Shown here: piece by piece, positions 1 to 8,350 of the stretch | How the letters are laid out: each line of letters begins with the position of its first letter | Numbering within the stretch: the first letter of the stretch is position 1 | Notes under the pieces: model-generated | Seen by the model: only the letters and a program-made list of their open reading frames with translations | The model's database searches: none | Told to the model about the DNA's origin: nothing | Made by a program: the position numbers and the translations under genes | Assembly (NCBI RefSeq): GCF_000195595.1 | Contig: NZ_GL882526.1 | Coordinates: 1-46,814 of the forward strand | Source: Actinomyces sp. oral taxon 170 str. F0386 | GTDB lineage: Bacteria > Actinomycetota > Actinomycetes > Actinomycetales > Actinomycetaceae | Direction: 5' to 3' | DNA: 46,814 bases

Positions 1-1
1 C

Positions 2-742
2 GATTCGCCGGGGTCCCTGGGCGCTGCTGCCGTCACCGAGCCGGCACGCCCCTCCGCCTCGCCCTCCGCGACCGGCCCGGCGGCCGCCGTCGACATGGCC
101 GACTCACCGCAGCTGTCGACCGAGGCGACCCGGGCGGTGCGCGCGGTCCAGAGGGCGACCCGCAGACCCCGCCAGTGGGCCCGGCCCACGCTCGGTGACG
201 AGCACGCCTGCATGGTGGTGGCCGGGATCGGCTTCGACGCCGGGTTGGTGGCCTCCACGCGCCCGGCCCTCAAGGCGCGGGTCGGCTGGGGCGCCTACGC
301 ACTGGCGGCCATGGAGAATCTGGGCTCACCGCGCATGGACCTGGTGCTCAGTCTCCTGGACGACACCGGCGCGCGGCGCGTGGAGCGTCTGAGGGCCCGT
401 AATCTGCTGGTGGCCAACGGCGGCCGGCTCCCGGCCGGGATCACCCTGCTGCCGGAGGCCCGCACCGATGACGGTCTGCTCGACGTCGCCGTCATCGACA
501 CGGTGGCGGGTCTGGCGGGCTGGGGATCGCTGGCGCTCCAGGTGCTGCCGCCCTACGCGGCGCGCTACTCCGAGTCGGGCCGCTCGCTGGGGCGGGTGAT
601 GCTGCGGCGCGGCGGGGAGGTGGCGGTCCAGCTCTCGGCGCCGGCCCTGGTGGAGGTCGACGGCGATCTTCTGGTGCCCACACGGGGCATGCGGGTGCGT
701 CTCGATCCCGGGGCGCTGCTCATTCGCCGCCCGGCCGCCTGA
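2..742 (+). CDS. Diacylglycerol kinase-like lipid kinase, C-terminal part
   Basis: The reading frame is open from base 2, so the gene starts outside the window and only its C-terminal part (about 246 codons) is seen. After a Pro/Ala-rich stretch without clear homology come the C-terminal hallmarks of the DagK/YegS lipid kinase family: GIGFDA, then a segment with LLVANGGRLPAGITLLP, then ARTDDGLLDVAVID, and near the end VEVDGD. The nucleotide-binding N-terminal half (GGDGT motif) is not present in the window. Family members phosphorylate diacylglycerol or a related lipid at the inner membrane leaflet, in phospholipid recycling. The Pro/Ala-rich linker between the two halves is longer than usual. 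It converges with the amidohydrolase downstream. Confidence 0.8.
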   Translation, partial: DSPGSLGAAAVTEPARPSASPSATGPAAAVDMADSPQLSTEATRAVRAVQRATRRPRQWARPTLGDEHACMVVAGIGFDAGLVASTRPALKARVGWGAYALAAMENLGSPRMDLVLSLLDDTGARRVERLRARNLLVANGGRLPAGITLLPEARTDDGLLDVAVIDTVAGLAGWGSLALQVLPPYAARYSESGRSLGRVMLRRGGEVAVQLSAPALVEVDGDLLVPTRGMRVRLDPGALLIRRPAA

Positions 743-825
743 GACGAGCCGGCCGTCAGGCATGGTCGCGCGGAGGCAGGGGACCGCCCACGCCGGCCGT
801 CCGCCTCAGCGACGCAGTCCCTTGC

Positions 826-2241
826 CTACTCCTCCCAGAAGCCGGCGACGTCGATCACACCGCCGGTGGCCTCGAAGTCGGCGCGCACGGAGCGGCGCAG
901 CTCGGCGTCGTGCAGCCAGTCCAGGGCGACGGCGGCCAGCCCGTAGGCGCCGTCGAGCGCGGCCGCATCCCCGGTGGAGGCGCCGGCGGCCTCGGTCATG
1001 GCGCGGGTGTGGAGGGCGACATCGGGCCGGTCGGTGACCTTGATGAGCGGGTGGATGCCGGGCACTCGCTGGGAGACGTTGCCGAAGTCGGTGCCGGCGG
1101 CGATCGTCTCGGGCAGGACCCCGGCGGGTAGGGGGTCGCGGCCGCGCTCGCGCTGGGAGCGCACCCAGGAGGTGAGCAGGGGGCCGTTGTCCCGCACGGG
1201 AACCTCGTTGCTGTCCTCGGAGGTGAGGATCTCGACGCCGGTGCCCGTCATGAGGGCGGCGCCGTGGATGACCTCCTCGACGCGCTCAGCAATCTCCTTG
1301 AGGGTCTCGAGGTACTTGGAGCGCACCATGATGGACAGCCTGGCGCGCTCGGGGATGATGTTGGCGACCTGGCCGCCGTCGGTGATGATGGCGTGAAGGC
1401 GATCCATGGGGAGCATCTGCTGGCGCAGCAGGCCGATCCCGGTCAGGGCCAGGGTGGCGGCGTCCAGGGCGTTACGGCCCATGAAGGGCTGGGAGGCGGC
1501 GTGGGCGGGCACGCCGTGGAAGACGACGTCCATCCGGCGCACACCGAGCCAGGTCTGGTGGGTGACGTCGTAGGCGTAGGAGTGGGTCTGGATGGCGGCG
1601 TCGACGCCGTCGAGCATGCCGCGCACGGCCAGGACCTCCTTGGCGGTCGAGTTCTCCTCTGCGGGCGTGGTCTGCAGGACGACGCGGCCGGGCAGGGCGT
1701 TCGGACGGACCTCGGCCAGGGCTGTCAGGGCGAGGAAGGCGCCCACCGAGTTGGCGCACATGACGTTGTGGCCGCAGCCGTGGCCGATGCCGGGCAGGGC
1801 GTCGTACTCGGCGAGGATGGCGATGGTGCCGGGAGCCTCGTCGGAGCCGCCGGCAGCCGTGTCAGTTCCGGTGGTCCCGGAGATCTCTGCGCGCAGGGCG
1901 GTGTCCATGCCGTAGACGCCGACCTCGGGCTCGATGCCGCGGCGGCGCAGGAGCGCGGCGACCGTGGCCACGGCGTGGTGCTCCTCGTAGCCGGTCTCGG
2001 GGTGGTCGTGGATGTCGTGGGAGAGGTCGATGATCTGCGGGGCCAGCTCGTCGACGACCTCGCCCAGGGCGGCGCGCAGGTCAGCGGGGGCTCCGGCGTC
2101 GTCGGCCAGAGCCTCGGCCGGGCCGGCAGAGGTACGGCGCTCCTCGGTCTCGGCGGCCATGCGCTCCTGGATGGCACGGGAGGGGATGGTGGGGCGGGTC
2201 AGGTCGTTCAGGTCACGCATAAGGTAATCATGCCCAGCCAC
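826..2241 (-). CDS. M20 family (M20D-like) metal-dependent amidohydrolase
   Basis: A 471-residue protein of the M20D/AbgB/IAA-amino-acid hydrolase type, which hydrolyses an N-acyl or amide bond of an amino-acid conjugate with two metal ions. Visible motifs: HDIHDHPETGYEEHHA (about residues 76-90), AEYDALPGIGHGCGHN (144-159, with the Cys-His metal site) and TTPAEEN (near 215). A dimerisation domain with PAHAASQP follows. The true substrate cannot be read from sequence. The listed start is a GTG; an ATG seven codons later (2220) is an equally good choice because no strong ribosome site is seen for either. It is not the M20C type that includes allantoate amidohydrolase, so it should not be assigned to the allantoin island further along. 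Confidence 0.85.
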   Translation of the reverse strand: MAGHDYLMRDLNDLTRPTIPSRAIQERMAAETEERRTSAGPAEALADDAGAPADLRAALGEVVDELAPQIIDLSHDIHDHPETGYEEHHAVATVAALLRRRGIEPEVGVYGMDTALRAEISGTTGTDTAAGGSDEAPGTIAILAEYDALPGIGHGCGHNVMCANSVGAFLALTALAEVRPNALPGRVVLQTTPAEENSTAKEVLAVRGMLDGVDAAIQTHSYAYDVTHQTWLGVRRMDVVFHGVPAHAASQPFMGRNALDAATLALTGIGLLRQQMLPMDRLHAIITDGGQVANIIPERARLSIMVRSKYLETLKEIAERVEEVIHGAALMTGTGVEILTSEDSNEVPVRDNGPLLTSWVRSQRERGRDPLPAGVLPETIAAGTDFGNVSQRVPGIHPLIKVTDRPDVALHTRAMTEAAGASTGDAAALDGAYGLAAVALDWLHDAELRRSVRADFEATGGVIDVAGFWEE

Positions 2242-2247
2242 CGCCCG

Positions 2248-2360
2248 TACTGCACGACCCTTAGCTGCTATTCGTTGACATATAGCCGTACTCCACGGCG
2301 GTCCGGGGCTCGTGCAGTGCGGCTAGCCCCCGGCCAGTAGGAACTGAACGTCGTGCAGTA
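2248..2360. repeat. Inverted repeat flanking the amidohydrolase leader
   Basis: TACTGCACGAC (2248-2258) and its exact reverse complement GTCGTGCAGTA (2350-2360) frame about 90 bp upstream of the amidohydrolase. A third, partial copy (CGTGCAGTG) lies at 2311-2319. They could be regulator sites or ends of a lost element. Confidence 0.35.
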
Positions 2361-2404
2361 GGCACCGAGGCACAGCTCCTCGAGCACGCTCAGCCTCCCA
2401 GCAC

Positions 2405-2995
2405 TCAGTCCCGGGGCGCGGCAAGCCGGCGGGCCGCGTCGACGACGACGGCGCGCTGGCGATCGTGCGCCTCCTCGTCCAGGGGCCCGCACAGCATCCG
2501 CGCCACCTGGGGCACGGTGGACCACCAGCCGGTCAGCGACATGATCATGAGCATGAGCGCACCGGGGTCGACGTCCCGGGTCAGGGCACCGGAGTCCTGA
2601 CCGCTGCGCACCCCGGCGATCTTGCGCTGGTAGTGCTCCCGCCGCAGCTCCTCCTCGGGCACCTCGTCGTCGAAGGCGAGGGCCTCCCAGCACAGCAGCC
2701 GAATGAGCTCGGGGCGTTGCCGGTGGTAGTCGTACAGGCGCCCGGCGTAGTCGCCCACGTCCTCCCCCTCGTTGAAGGCGGGTGGCACGGCCTCGGCCGC
2801 CCTGGTCAGCTCGTCACGCAGGACGGCGGAGAACAGTCGGTCCTTGGAGCCGAAGTAGTTGTAGACGCGCTCCTTGTTGACCCCCGCCCGCTCGGCGATC
2901 CGCTCGATGGTGGTCCCAGCGGGTCCACGGCGGGTGAACTCGGCCGTGGCGGCGTCCTTGATCTTGCGCTTGGTCCCCTCGGTGTCCCAGGCCAT
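2405..2995 (-). CDS. TetR family transcriptional regulator (of the divergent MFS pump)
   Basis: A 196-residue TetR repressor. The N-terminal helix-turn-helix is clear (TTIERIAERAGVNKERVYNYFGS, split here as TTIERIAERAGVN then KERVYNYFGS, about residues 28-50), followed by a helical ligand-binding domain with a typical C-terminal segment. I chose the ATG giving MAWDTEGTKRK; the open frame continues 15 codons further upstream but those residues (Gly/Arg-rich) look non-coding. It is divergent from the MFS gene with 115 bp between them. That gap holds two copies of an inverted repeat suited to a TetR dimer, so it very likely represses the pump and itself until an inducer binds. Confidence 0.85.
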   Translation of the reverse strand: MAWDTEGTKRKIKDAATAEFTRRGPAGTTIERIAERAGVNKERVYNYFGSKDRLFSAVLRDELTRAAEAVPPAFNEGEDVGDYAGRLYDYHRQRPELIRLLCWEALAFDDEVPEEELRREHYQRKIAGVRSGQDSGALTRDVDPGALMLMIMSLTGWWSTVPQVARMLCGPLDEEAHDRQRAVVVDAARRLAAPRD

Positions 2996-3035
2996 GACAC
3001 TCCGTCTCCCGTGTCCGCGAGCGCCGGCGGCAAAC

Positions 3036-3053
3036 TCCAACGCTACCGTTGCA
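3036..3053. promoter_or_regulatory. TetR operator copy 1
   Basis: TCCAACG-CTAC-CGTTGCA, the same 7-4-7 architecture as the copy at 3081 with one mismatch. It overlaps the -35 hexamer (TTGCAA) of the MFS promoter and lies 41 bp in front of the regulator start. Confidence 0.6.
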
Positions 3054-3077
3054 ACTACTCCTCCAGTCTACTAGGGT
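3049..3077 (+). promoter_or_regulatory. Promoter of the MFS pump gene
   Basis: TTGCAA (3049-3054), a 17-bp spacer and TAGGGT (3072-3077). Transcription would start near 3084, inside the second operator copy, which fits simple repression. Confidence 0.5.
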
Positions 3078-3080
3078 CAT

Positions 3081-3100
3081 TTCCAACGCTTACGTTGGAA
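3081..3100. promoter_or_regulatory. TetR operator copy 2
   Basis: A perfect inverted repeat TTCCAACG-CTTA-CGTTGGAA just upstream of the MFS ribosome site. Its centre is 46 bp from that of the first copy. Size and symmetry are typical of TetR sites. Confidence 0.7.
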
Positions 3101-3110
3101 AGGGATTCTC

Positions 3111-4361
3111 ATGTCTCGCGCACACCGGTCCGATCTGCATCCCGACGTCGCCCACTCCCCCGAGCCACCCGCCCAGTCGACGACTCGGCCGACCTCTCCC
3201 GCCTACCCCGCCGGCAGCAGTGCCACCGCGACCCTCGTGGTCACCGCGCTGCTCGTTCTGACCCAGCTGTACGCCGCCATCCCCCTGCTCGCCCCGATCT
3301 CGGCCGACCTCCACGGCAATGCCACCATCGCCCTGTCGACGGCCTTCAGCCTCACCTACGCCGCGGGCTTCCTCATCTGGGGGCCGGTCTCCGACCACTA
3401 CGGCAGACGGAGGATCATGGCGCTGGCTCTCGGGATCCTCATCGCCTCCACCGTCTGCTGCGCCCTGGCGCCGTCGCTCCCAGTCCTCGCGGCCCTGCGC
3501 GCGATCCAGGGCCTGAGCGCCTCCGGCTTCGCGCCCGTGGCCCTGGCCTACCTGTCCGAGGCCCTGGAGCCGCCCAGGCGGGCCGGGGCGATCGGGGCGA
3601 TGTCGACGTCGTTCCTCGTGGCGGGCATCGTCGGCCAGGTCCTGGCCTCACTGGTTGCGCTGCACCTGGGGTGGCGGTGGTTCTTCCCCCTGTGCAGTGG
3701 GCTGCTGGCCGTGGCCCTGACGGTCGTCCTCGCCGTCGTGCACGACGCCGCTCCCGCCTCCGGCCCCTCGGGCTCCTCCCTGCGGGGACAGTTCGCATCA
3801 CTGGGGCGGCTCGCGGTCAGGCCCGCGGTTCTGGCGCTCAGCCTGGCGCACGTCACGCTGCTCATGGTGTTCGTGGCCATGTACACGGGGATCGGCGGTC
3901 ACCTGGAGGCGCTGGGCCTGCGGCCCACGTCCATCATCCTCGTCCGCCTAGCGGCCCTGCCAGCCATGTTCCTCAGTCTCGGTGCGGGCCGGCTCGCCGC
4001 GAGGTGCTCCTGGGCGCAGACGGCCCGGCTCGGCTTCGGAGTGTCGGCGTTGGGCATGCTCGGTGAGGCCCTGCTGGCGGGGAGCCTGGCTGGCCTGGTG
4101 GCCTGCAGCGTCGTGTACGTCGCCGGGGTCGCGCTGGCCGCGCCGGCGATGATCAGCCTCTACGGGCAGGTATCCGCCCCCAACCGCGGCAGCGGCATGG
4201 CGCTCAACGGGTTCATCCTGTTCGTCGGCACGAGTGCCGGCCCACTCCTGGCGACGTCGTCGTCCACCTTCTGGGTGCTGGCCCTGACGCTGACCGGGGT
4301 CCTGGCCGTGGCGCTCCTCGCGGTCACCGGTTTCAAGGCACTGGCTGACGCCGACCACTGA
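3111..4361 (+). CDS. MFS drug-efflux-type transporter
   Basis: A 416-residue major facilitator with about 12 membrane segments. The loop between helices 2 and 3 carries the classic motif GPVSDHYGRRRIM (about residues 90-102), and the following helices hold LRAIQGLSASGFAPV, close to the drug:H+ antiporter type. It is preceded by a charged, Pro-rich 45-residue cytoplasmic tail. The ATG has AAAGGG seven bases upstream. The substrate is unknown; control by the divergent TetR suggests that export of a toxic or signalling compound is induced by that compound. It ends 36 bp from the convergent efeB. Confidence 0.85.
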   Translation: MSRAHRSDLHPDVAHSPEPPAQSTTRPTSPAYPAGSSATATLVVTALLVLTQLYAAIPLLAPISADLHGNATIALSTAFSLTYAAGFLIWGPVSDHYGRRRIMALALGILIASTVCCALAPSLPVLAALRAIQGLSASGFAPVALAYLSEALEPPRRAGAIGAMSTSFLVAGIVGQVLASLVALHLGWRWFFPLCSGLLAVALTVVLAVVHDAAPASGPSGSSLRGQFASLGRLAVRPAVLALSLAHVTLLMVFVAMYTGIGGHLEALGLRPTSIILVRLAALPAMFLSLGAGRLAARCSWAQTARLGFGVSALGMLGEALLAGSLAGLVACSVVYVAGVALAAPAMISLYGQVSAPNRGSGMALNGFILFVGTSAGPLLATSSSTFWVLALTLTGVLAVALLAVTGFKALADADH

Positions 4362-4397
4362 CGCGAGCCGACCGCGGGAGCCGCCTTCGCCCCGACG

Positions 4398-5912
4398 TCA
4401 GCTGAACAGCGAGGCGGCCACCATGGTGTCGCCCTTCTTGATGCCCGGCGGGATCGCGAACAGGGCCGAGGCCTCATGCTTGAGGTACTCCTGGAGGGCG
4501 TCGCTCTTGGTCATCCGGTCCAGGATCGGATAGAAGTTCGTCCGCGGATCGCGCACGAAGGCGATGAAGAACAACCCGGTCTGCAGCAGCCCCAGCGAGT
4601 CGGAACCGTCGGTGTAGTTGTATCCGCGGCGCAGCATCCGGCGCCCCTGGTTCTGCTCGGGTGAGACGACGGCGATGTGCGCGTCCGCCGGCACGAGTGT
4701 CTCACCCTTGTCGTCCTTGGCCTCGTAGTCCACGGCCGTGAACTCCTCGGAGGACTTCGTGGGGTTGGCGATGCTCAGCGGCGCCCCGTAGCGCTTGTCG
4801 CGCCCCATGGTCTGCTCCTGCTCGATGAGCCGCAGGCGGTCCCAGACCTCGGCGAGCATGTGGATCCGGCGCGCCACGTAGTAGGTGCCGCCCGTCATCC
4901 ACTCCGCTGCGGCGTCGTCGCCCTTCTGGACCCACAGGTGCTCGTTGAGCTGGTCGTCGGAGTCCTCGGCCTTGATGTTGTTGGTGCCGTCCTTGAACCC
5001 GAAGAGGTTGCGCGGCGTCTCCTGGTCCACGGAGGTCGACGACGTCCGCCCGTACCCGACCTGGCTCCACCGCAGGGCGGCGGTCCCGAAGGCGATGCGG
5101 GTGAGGTTGCGGATCGCGTGGACGCAGACCTGGGCGTCGTTGGAGCAGGCCTGGACGAGCAGGTCTCCGTCGGACTGGGCGGCGTGAAGCTGGTCGCCGG
5201 AGAAGGAGGGCATGCCCTCCTTGAGGATGGCCGGCATCCTGGCGGCCAGGCCGAAGCGGTCGTTGCCCTCGGCGTCGACGAACAGGCCCTTGCCCACCCC
5301 GAAGGTGATGGTCAGGCCGTTGGGCTTGTAGCCCCAGGCCTCGCCGGTGTCCTTGGGCGGCAGCTGCTTGTTGGAGCTGGGCTGCCCGCCGACGAGCTCG
5401 CCGGAGGTCATCTGCTCGGCGGCCACCGCCCAGTCGGACAGGAGGGTCTTGAGCTCCTCGACGTCGGTGGTGGAGACGTCGAAGGCGGCGGTGAACATGT
5501 TGTCCTGGGCGGGAGTGGTGATTCCCGCCTGGTGGTCACCCCGGAAGGGGTAGACGGTGAGGATGGCCTCCTCGGGTCGCTGCGACGCCTCCCAGGCGCG
5601 GCCGCCGGCCACACCGGCCAGGCCCGCGAGCGCAGCGCCCAGGCCCGCTCCGGTGAACATGGCGCGGCGGCTGGTGCCCTTTGCGCCGGACCTGCCGGGC
5701 TTGCCCAGGTCTCCGGGCTTCCCGGCCCTTCCGGGCTGCTCAGAGGCATCGGGGGTCTCGGGTTCTCCCGAGGCGCCGGAGGTCTGCGGGCCGTCGCCAG
5801 GGCTCTCCGACGTCGATCCCTCCGGCTCCTGCTTCGCCTGCGCCGCCTCCGGCTCGGTCGCGTCGTCCGCGACCGGGGAGGTCTCCGACTCGTCGGCCGG
5901 CTTGCCACTCAC
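4398..5912 (-). CDS. efeB: EfeB, Tat-exported DyP-type haem peroxidase of the iron uptake system
   Basis: A 504-residue dye-decolourising peroxidase. The haem-binding signature GFKDGT sits at about residues 305-310, and the likely proximal haem ligand is His351 in the segment YYVARRIHMLAEVW. Export is by the Tat route: SRRAMF at 81-86 precedes a hydrophobic, Ala/Gly-rich stretch. In EfeUOB systems this peroxidase oxidises Fe(II) or strips iron from haem outside the membrane. The start is GTG with GAAGGAG six bases before it. Odd feature: about 80 residues of acidic, Pro/Ser/Gly-rich low-complexity sequence come before the twin-arginine motif, whereas Tat signals normally begin within 30 residues of the start. 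It is the last gene of the operon, 43 bp after efeO. Confidence 0.92.
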   Translation of the reverse strand: MSGKPADESETSPVADDATEPEAAQAKQEPEGSTSESPGDGPQTSGASGEPETPDASEQPGRAGKPGDLGKPGRSGAKGTSRRAMFTGAGLGAALAGLAGVAGGRAWEASQRPEEAILTVYPFRGDHQAGITTPAQDNMFTAAFDVSTTDVEELKTLLSDWAVAAEQMTSGELVGGQPSSNKQLPPKDTGEAWGYKPNGLTITFGVGKGLFVDAEGNDRFGLAARMPAILKEGMPSFSGDQLHAAQSDGDLLVQACSNDAQVCVHAIRNLTRIAFGTAALRWSQVGYGRTSSTSVDQETPRNLFGFKDGTNNIKAEDSDDQLNEHLWVQKGDDAAAEWMTGGTYYVARRIHMLAEVWDRLRLIEQEQTMGRDKRYGAPLSIANPTKSSEEFTAVDYEAKDDKGETLVPADAHIAVVSPEQNQGRRMLRRGYNYTDGSDSLGLLQTGLFFIAFVRDPRTNFYPILDRMTKSDALQEYLKHEASALFAIPPGIKKGDTMVAASLFS

Positions 5913-5955
5913 TGTCTGCTCCTTCCGGGGTGTCCGGGTTGCTCGTCGCTGAGGC

Positions 5956-7284
5956 TCAGAGGACGGTTCCTGCGACCTTGGACAGCGACTCGCTCAGGGC
6001 GTTGACGGCATCGGAGAATTTGCGCTGCGTGTCGGTGTAGGAGGTGTCCGACGGCTTCTCACCGGCATCCTTCTGGACCGAGGCGATGGTGGAGTAGTCC
6101 GGGTAGGTCTTCTGCCCCTCGGCCGTCTGCCCCGTCGCCTGAGCCGCAACGAGGTCCTCGACCGTCTTGAACTGGGTGGTGATCTTCTCGGCGAGCTTGG
6201 CATCCTTCTTCTTCATGAGGTCCTCGACGTTGCCGTAGGCGACCTTGGCGCCCTCGAGGTTGGCCTGGAAGTCGTAGAGGTCGGTGTGGGAGAAGGTCTC
6301 CTCCTCGCCGAAGATCTTCGTCGTGGCAACTTCCTCCAAGAGATCGGAAGCGCCCTGAGCGACGTCCTCGAGCTCGAGCTCGAACGTCTTGCCATTGGCT
6401 CCGGTGATGGTGCCGTAGACGAGGTCGTAGAGCGACTTGGTGTCGGCGTTGAGCTGGTCGGCGACCTTCTGGCGAGCGGCGTCGTCGGCGAACTTGAAGG
6501 GGCTGGCGGGGTCCTGGGCCCACAGGTCGGCCTCGATGCGGTGCCATCCGGTCCAGCCGTCGATGATCTCCTTGTCGGTGACGGCCTTGCCGGCGCCGGC
6601 GGCCAGGTTCTGGACGCGGGTGTCCAGGGCGGCGTCGAGGTCACCGGCCTCCTTGATGCCGAAGGACTCGGCGGTGGGCTCGATGCGCTCGTAGTACTGG
6701 CGCGCCAGCGGGTAGAGGCTCTGGGCGGTGGCGGTGTCGCCGGATGTGTAGGCGGTGACGAAGCTCTGGGTGGCGGTGAGGAGCTGGCCGGCCTGGTCTC
6801 GCACGTAGGCGGTGTAGTTGGTGATGGCGGCCTCGCGCGCCTTGGCCTCATCGGCGCTGACGTCGACGTCGGCGCCCTTGGTGATCTTCAGCTCGGTGAC
6901 GCCCTTGAGCTCGCCGACCATGTTCGGCTTGCAGGCGGCGTAGCAGGTGCCCTCCTTGAGGGAGGTGGTGAGCTTCGTGGTGGTGCCCGGACCGATGTTC
7001 TCCTGCTCGGAGATGATCTGGAGCTTGTCCTCGGTGAGGATCTCCAGCTCGTTGGGCGAGGAGCCGGAGTTGGTGATGGTGAAGGTGACGACGCCCGAGG
7101 GGAAGGAGGTGGAGGACAGCTGGCAGGAGTCATCGGTGAGGGTCACCGTGATCTCCTGGGCCTTGCCGGATCCCGAGGCGCCCCCCTTGGCGTTCTTGGG
7201 GTTGTCGGCGCAGGCGGCCAGGCCCAGGCCCATGGCGGTCAGGGGGAGCAGGGTGAGCGCATTGCGTCGCGTGATGATCGGCAT
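5956..7284 (-). CDS. efeO: EfeO, iron-binding lipoprotein (cupredoxin plus M75 domain)
   Basis: The 442-residue periplasmic-side iron carrier of the EfeUOB system. The start is the ATG giving MPIITRRNALTLLPL, with AAAGGAAAG upstream; the frame is open 34 codons further upstream but without a ribosome site. A lipoprotein signal ends in LAAC (Cys25). A cupredoxin domain follows (about 45-145, with Cys-rich CYAACKPNM). Then comes an imelysin/M75 domain containing HRIEAD, the HxxE-type metal site of the family. The protein would sit on the outer face of the membrane, take iron oxidised by EfeB and pass it to EfeU. Confidence 0.93.
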   Translation of the reverse strand: MPIITRRNALTLLPLTAMGLGLAACADNPKNAKGGASGSGKAQEITVTLTDDSCQLSSTSFPSGVVTFTITNSGSSPNELEILTEDKLQIISEQENIGPGTTTKLTTSLKEGTCYAACKPNMVGELKGVTELKITKGADVDVSADEAKAREAAITNYTAYVRDQAGQLLTATQSFVTAYTSGDTATAQSLYPLARQYYERIEPTAESFGIKEAGDLDAALDTRVQNLAAGAGKAVTDKEIIDGWTGWHRIEADLWAQDPASPFKFADDAARQKVADQLNADTKSLYDLVYGTITGANGKTFELELEDVAQGASDLLEEVATTKIFGEEETFSHTDLYDFQANLEGAKVAYGNVEDLMKKKDAKLAEKITTQFKTVEDLVAAQATGQTAEGQKTYPDYSTIASVQKDAGEKPSDTSYTDTQRKFSDAVNALSESLSKVAGTVL

Positions 7285-7336
7285 CTGTCTTTCCTTTGAT
7301 GAGGAGGCGGTGATGGATGAGGGACTGTGGGGATGG

Positions 7337-8275
7337 TCAGGAGACCTTGCTCGTGTCGACGTCGGACGCGGCGTCACTGACGTCATCGGCGATCGCGTCG
7401 GTCTCGGCGGCGTCGTCGCCAGCGGCGTTCTCCTGGCGCGGAGAGGGCCGCGGCCCTCGGATCTGCAGGGTGAGCAGCGTCAGGACCGGCACGATGTAGA
7501 GGCACCAGCCGACGGCCTGCAGGACGGTGGGCTGGAGGTTGAACTGGAACATGGCCTGGAGCAGCACATAGAGCCAGTGGAGGGGCGAGGTGCTGGCCGG
7601 CAGGTAGGAGGACAGGTCCCAGGCATGGCTCATGATGCCGGGGAGGACACCGGCCTCCTGGAGGTCGCCGATGCCGTAGGCGACGATGCCGGCGGCGACG
7701 ACAACGAGGAAGTACCCGGTGGTGGCGAAGAAGATGCGGAAGTTGATGCGCACCGCGCCCTGGTAGATGAGGACACCCAGCACAATGGCGATGACCAGTC
7801 CCGTCACAACGCCTACCGTCGTCTGCATGATGGAGGTCTCGATGCTGGAGCGCACGGTGGCCCACACGAACAGGGCCGTCTCAACGCCCTCGCGCCCTAC
7901 GGCGACGACGGCGATCCAGACAACGCCCCAGCCGGAGCCGTCCTCAGCGAGGGCCTTGGACAGCGAGCCCTCCAGCTCGCCCTTGAGCTCGCGGGCATTC
8001 TTACCCATCCAGAAGATCATCCAGGTCACCAGGCCGACGGCGACGAATGACAGGGTGCCGCCGAGGATCTCCTGGCCCTGGAAGGAGAGGGTCTTGGGCC
8101 CCCAGGTCATGATGGCGCCGGCGACCAATGGGATCAGCGTCGCCAACCCGACCCCGATCCACAGCTTGGGCAGAGCATCCCGGCGGTCGGTCTTGACCAG
8201 GTAGGCGACGATGATGCTGACAACCAGCGCCGCCTCCAGGCCTTCCCTCAGGGCGATGAGCAGGTTGGCGATCAC
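7337..8275 (-). CDS. efeU: EfeU, FTR1-family iron permease
   Basis: A 312-residue membrane protein with about seven helices. It holds the two REGxE motifs of FTR1 iron permeases: REGLE (residues 10-14) and REGVE (128-132), each within a helix, which form the iron path. The GTG start follows GGAGG by four bases. It is first in efeUOB, 52 bp before efeO. An IdeR/DtxR-like box lies 41 bp upstream of the start, so expression should rise when iron is scarce. The C-terminal tail is acidic and cytoplasmic. Confidence 0.93.
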   Translation of the reverse strand: MIANLLIALREGLEAALVVSIIVAYLVKTDRRDALPKLWIGVGLATLIPLVAGAIMTWGPKTLSFQGQEILGGTLSFVAVGLVTWMIFWMGKNARELKGELEGSLSKALAEDGSGWGVVWIAVVAVGREGVETALFVWATVRSSIETSIMQTTVGVVTGLVIAIVLGVLIYQGAVRINFRIFFATTGYFLVVVAAGIVAYGIGDLQEAGVLPGIMSHAWDLSSYLPASTSPLHWLYVLLQAMFQFNLQPTVLQAVGWCLYIVPVLTLLTLQIRGPRPSPRQENAAGDDAAETDAIADDVSDAASDVDTSKVS

Positions 8276-8315
8276 TCGACCTCCATGTCACGAATTCATC
8301 TCGGATTGCTACGAC

Positions 8316-8334
8316 CAAGGCAAGCCTAGCCTGT
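8316..8334. promoter_or_regulatory. IdeR/DtxR-like iron box of efeUOB
   Basis: CAAGGCAAGCCTAGCCTGT matches 14 of 19 positions of the DtxR/IdeR consensus TWAGGTWAGSCTWACCTWA, including the whole central core. It is placed where it would block efeU transcription. Confidence 0.65.
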
Positions 8335-8350
8335 GGTGATCTGATCACCA
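8334..8350. promoter_or_regulatory. 17-bp perfect palindrome next to the iron box
   Basis: TGGTGATC-T-GATCACCA directly abuts the iron box on its upstream side. It has perfect dyad symmetry with a single central base. It may be a site for a second regulator of efeUOB. Confidence 0.45.

Noticed and set aside
826-2241. M20 enzyme as the missing allantoate amidohydrolase
   Set aside because: Its motifs (HDIHDHPE, GHGCGHN) are of the M20D/AbgB type, not of the AllC/HyuC type, and it lies more than 20 kb from the island behind unrelated operons.
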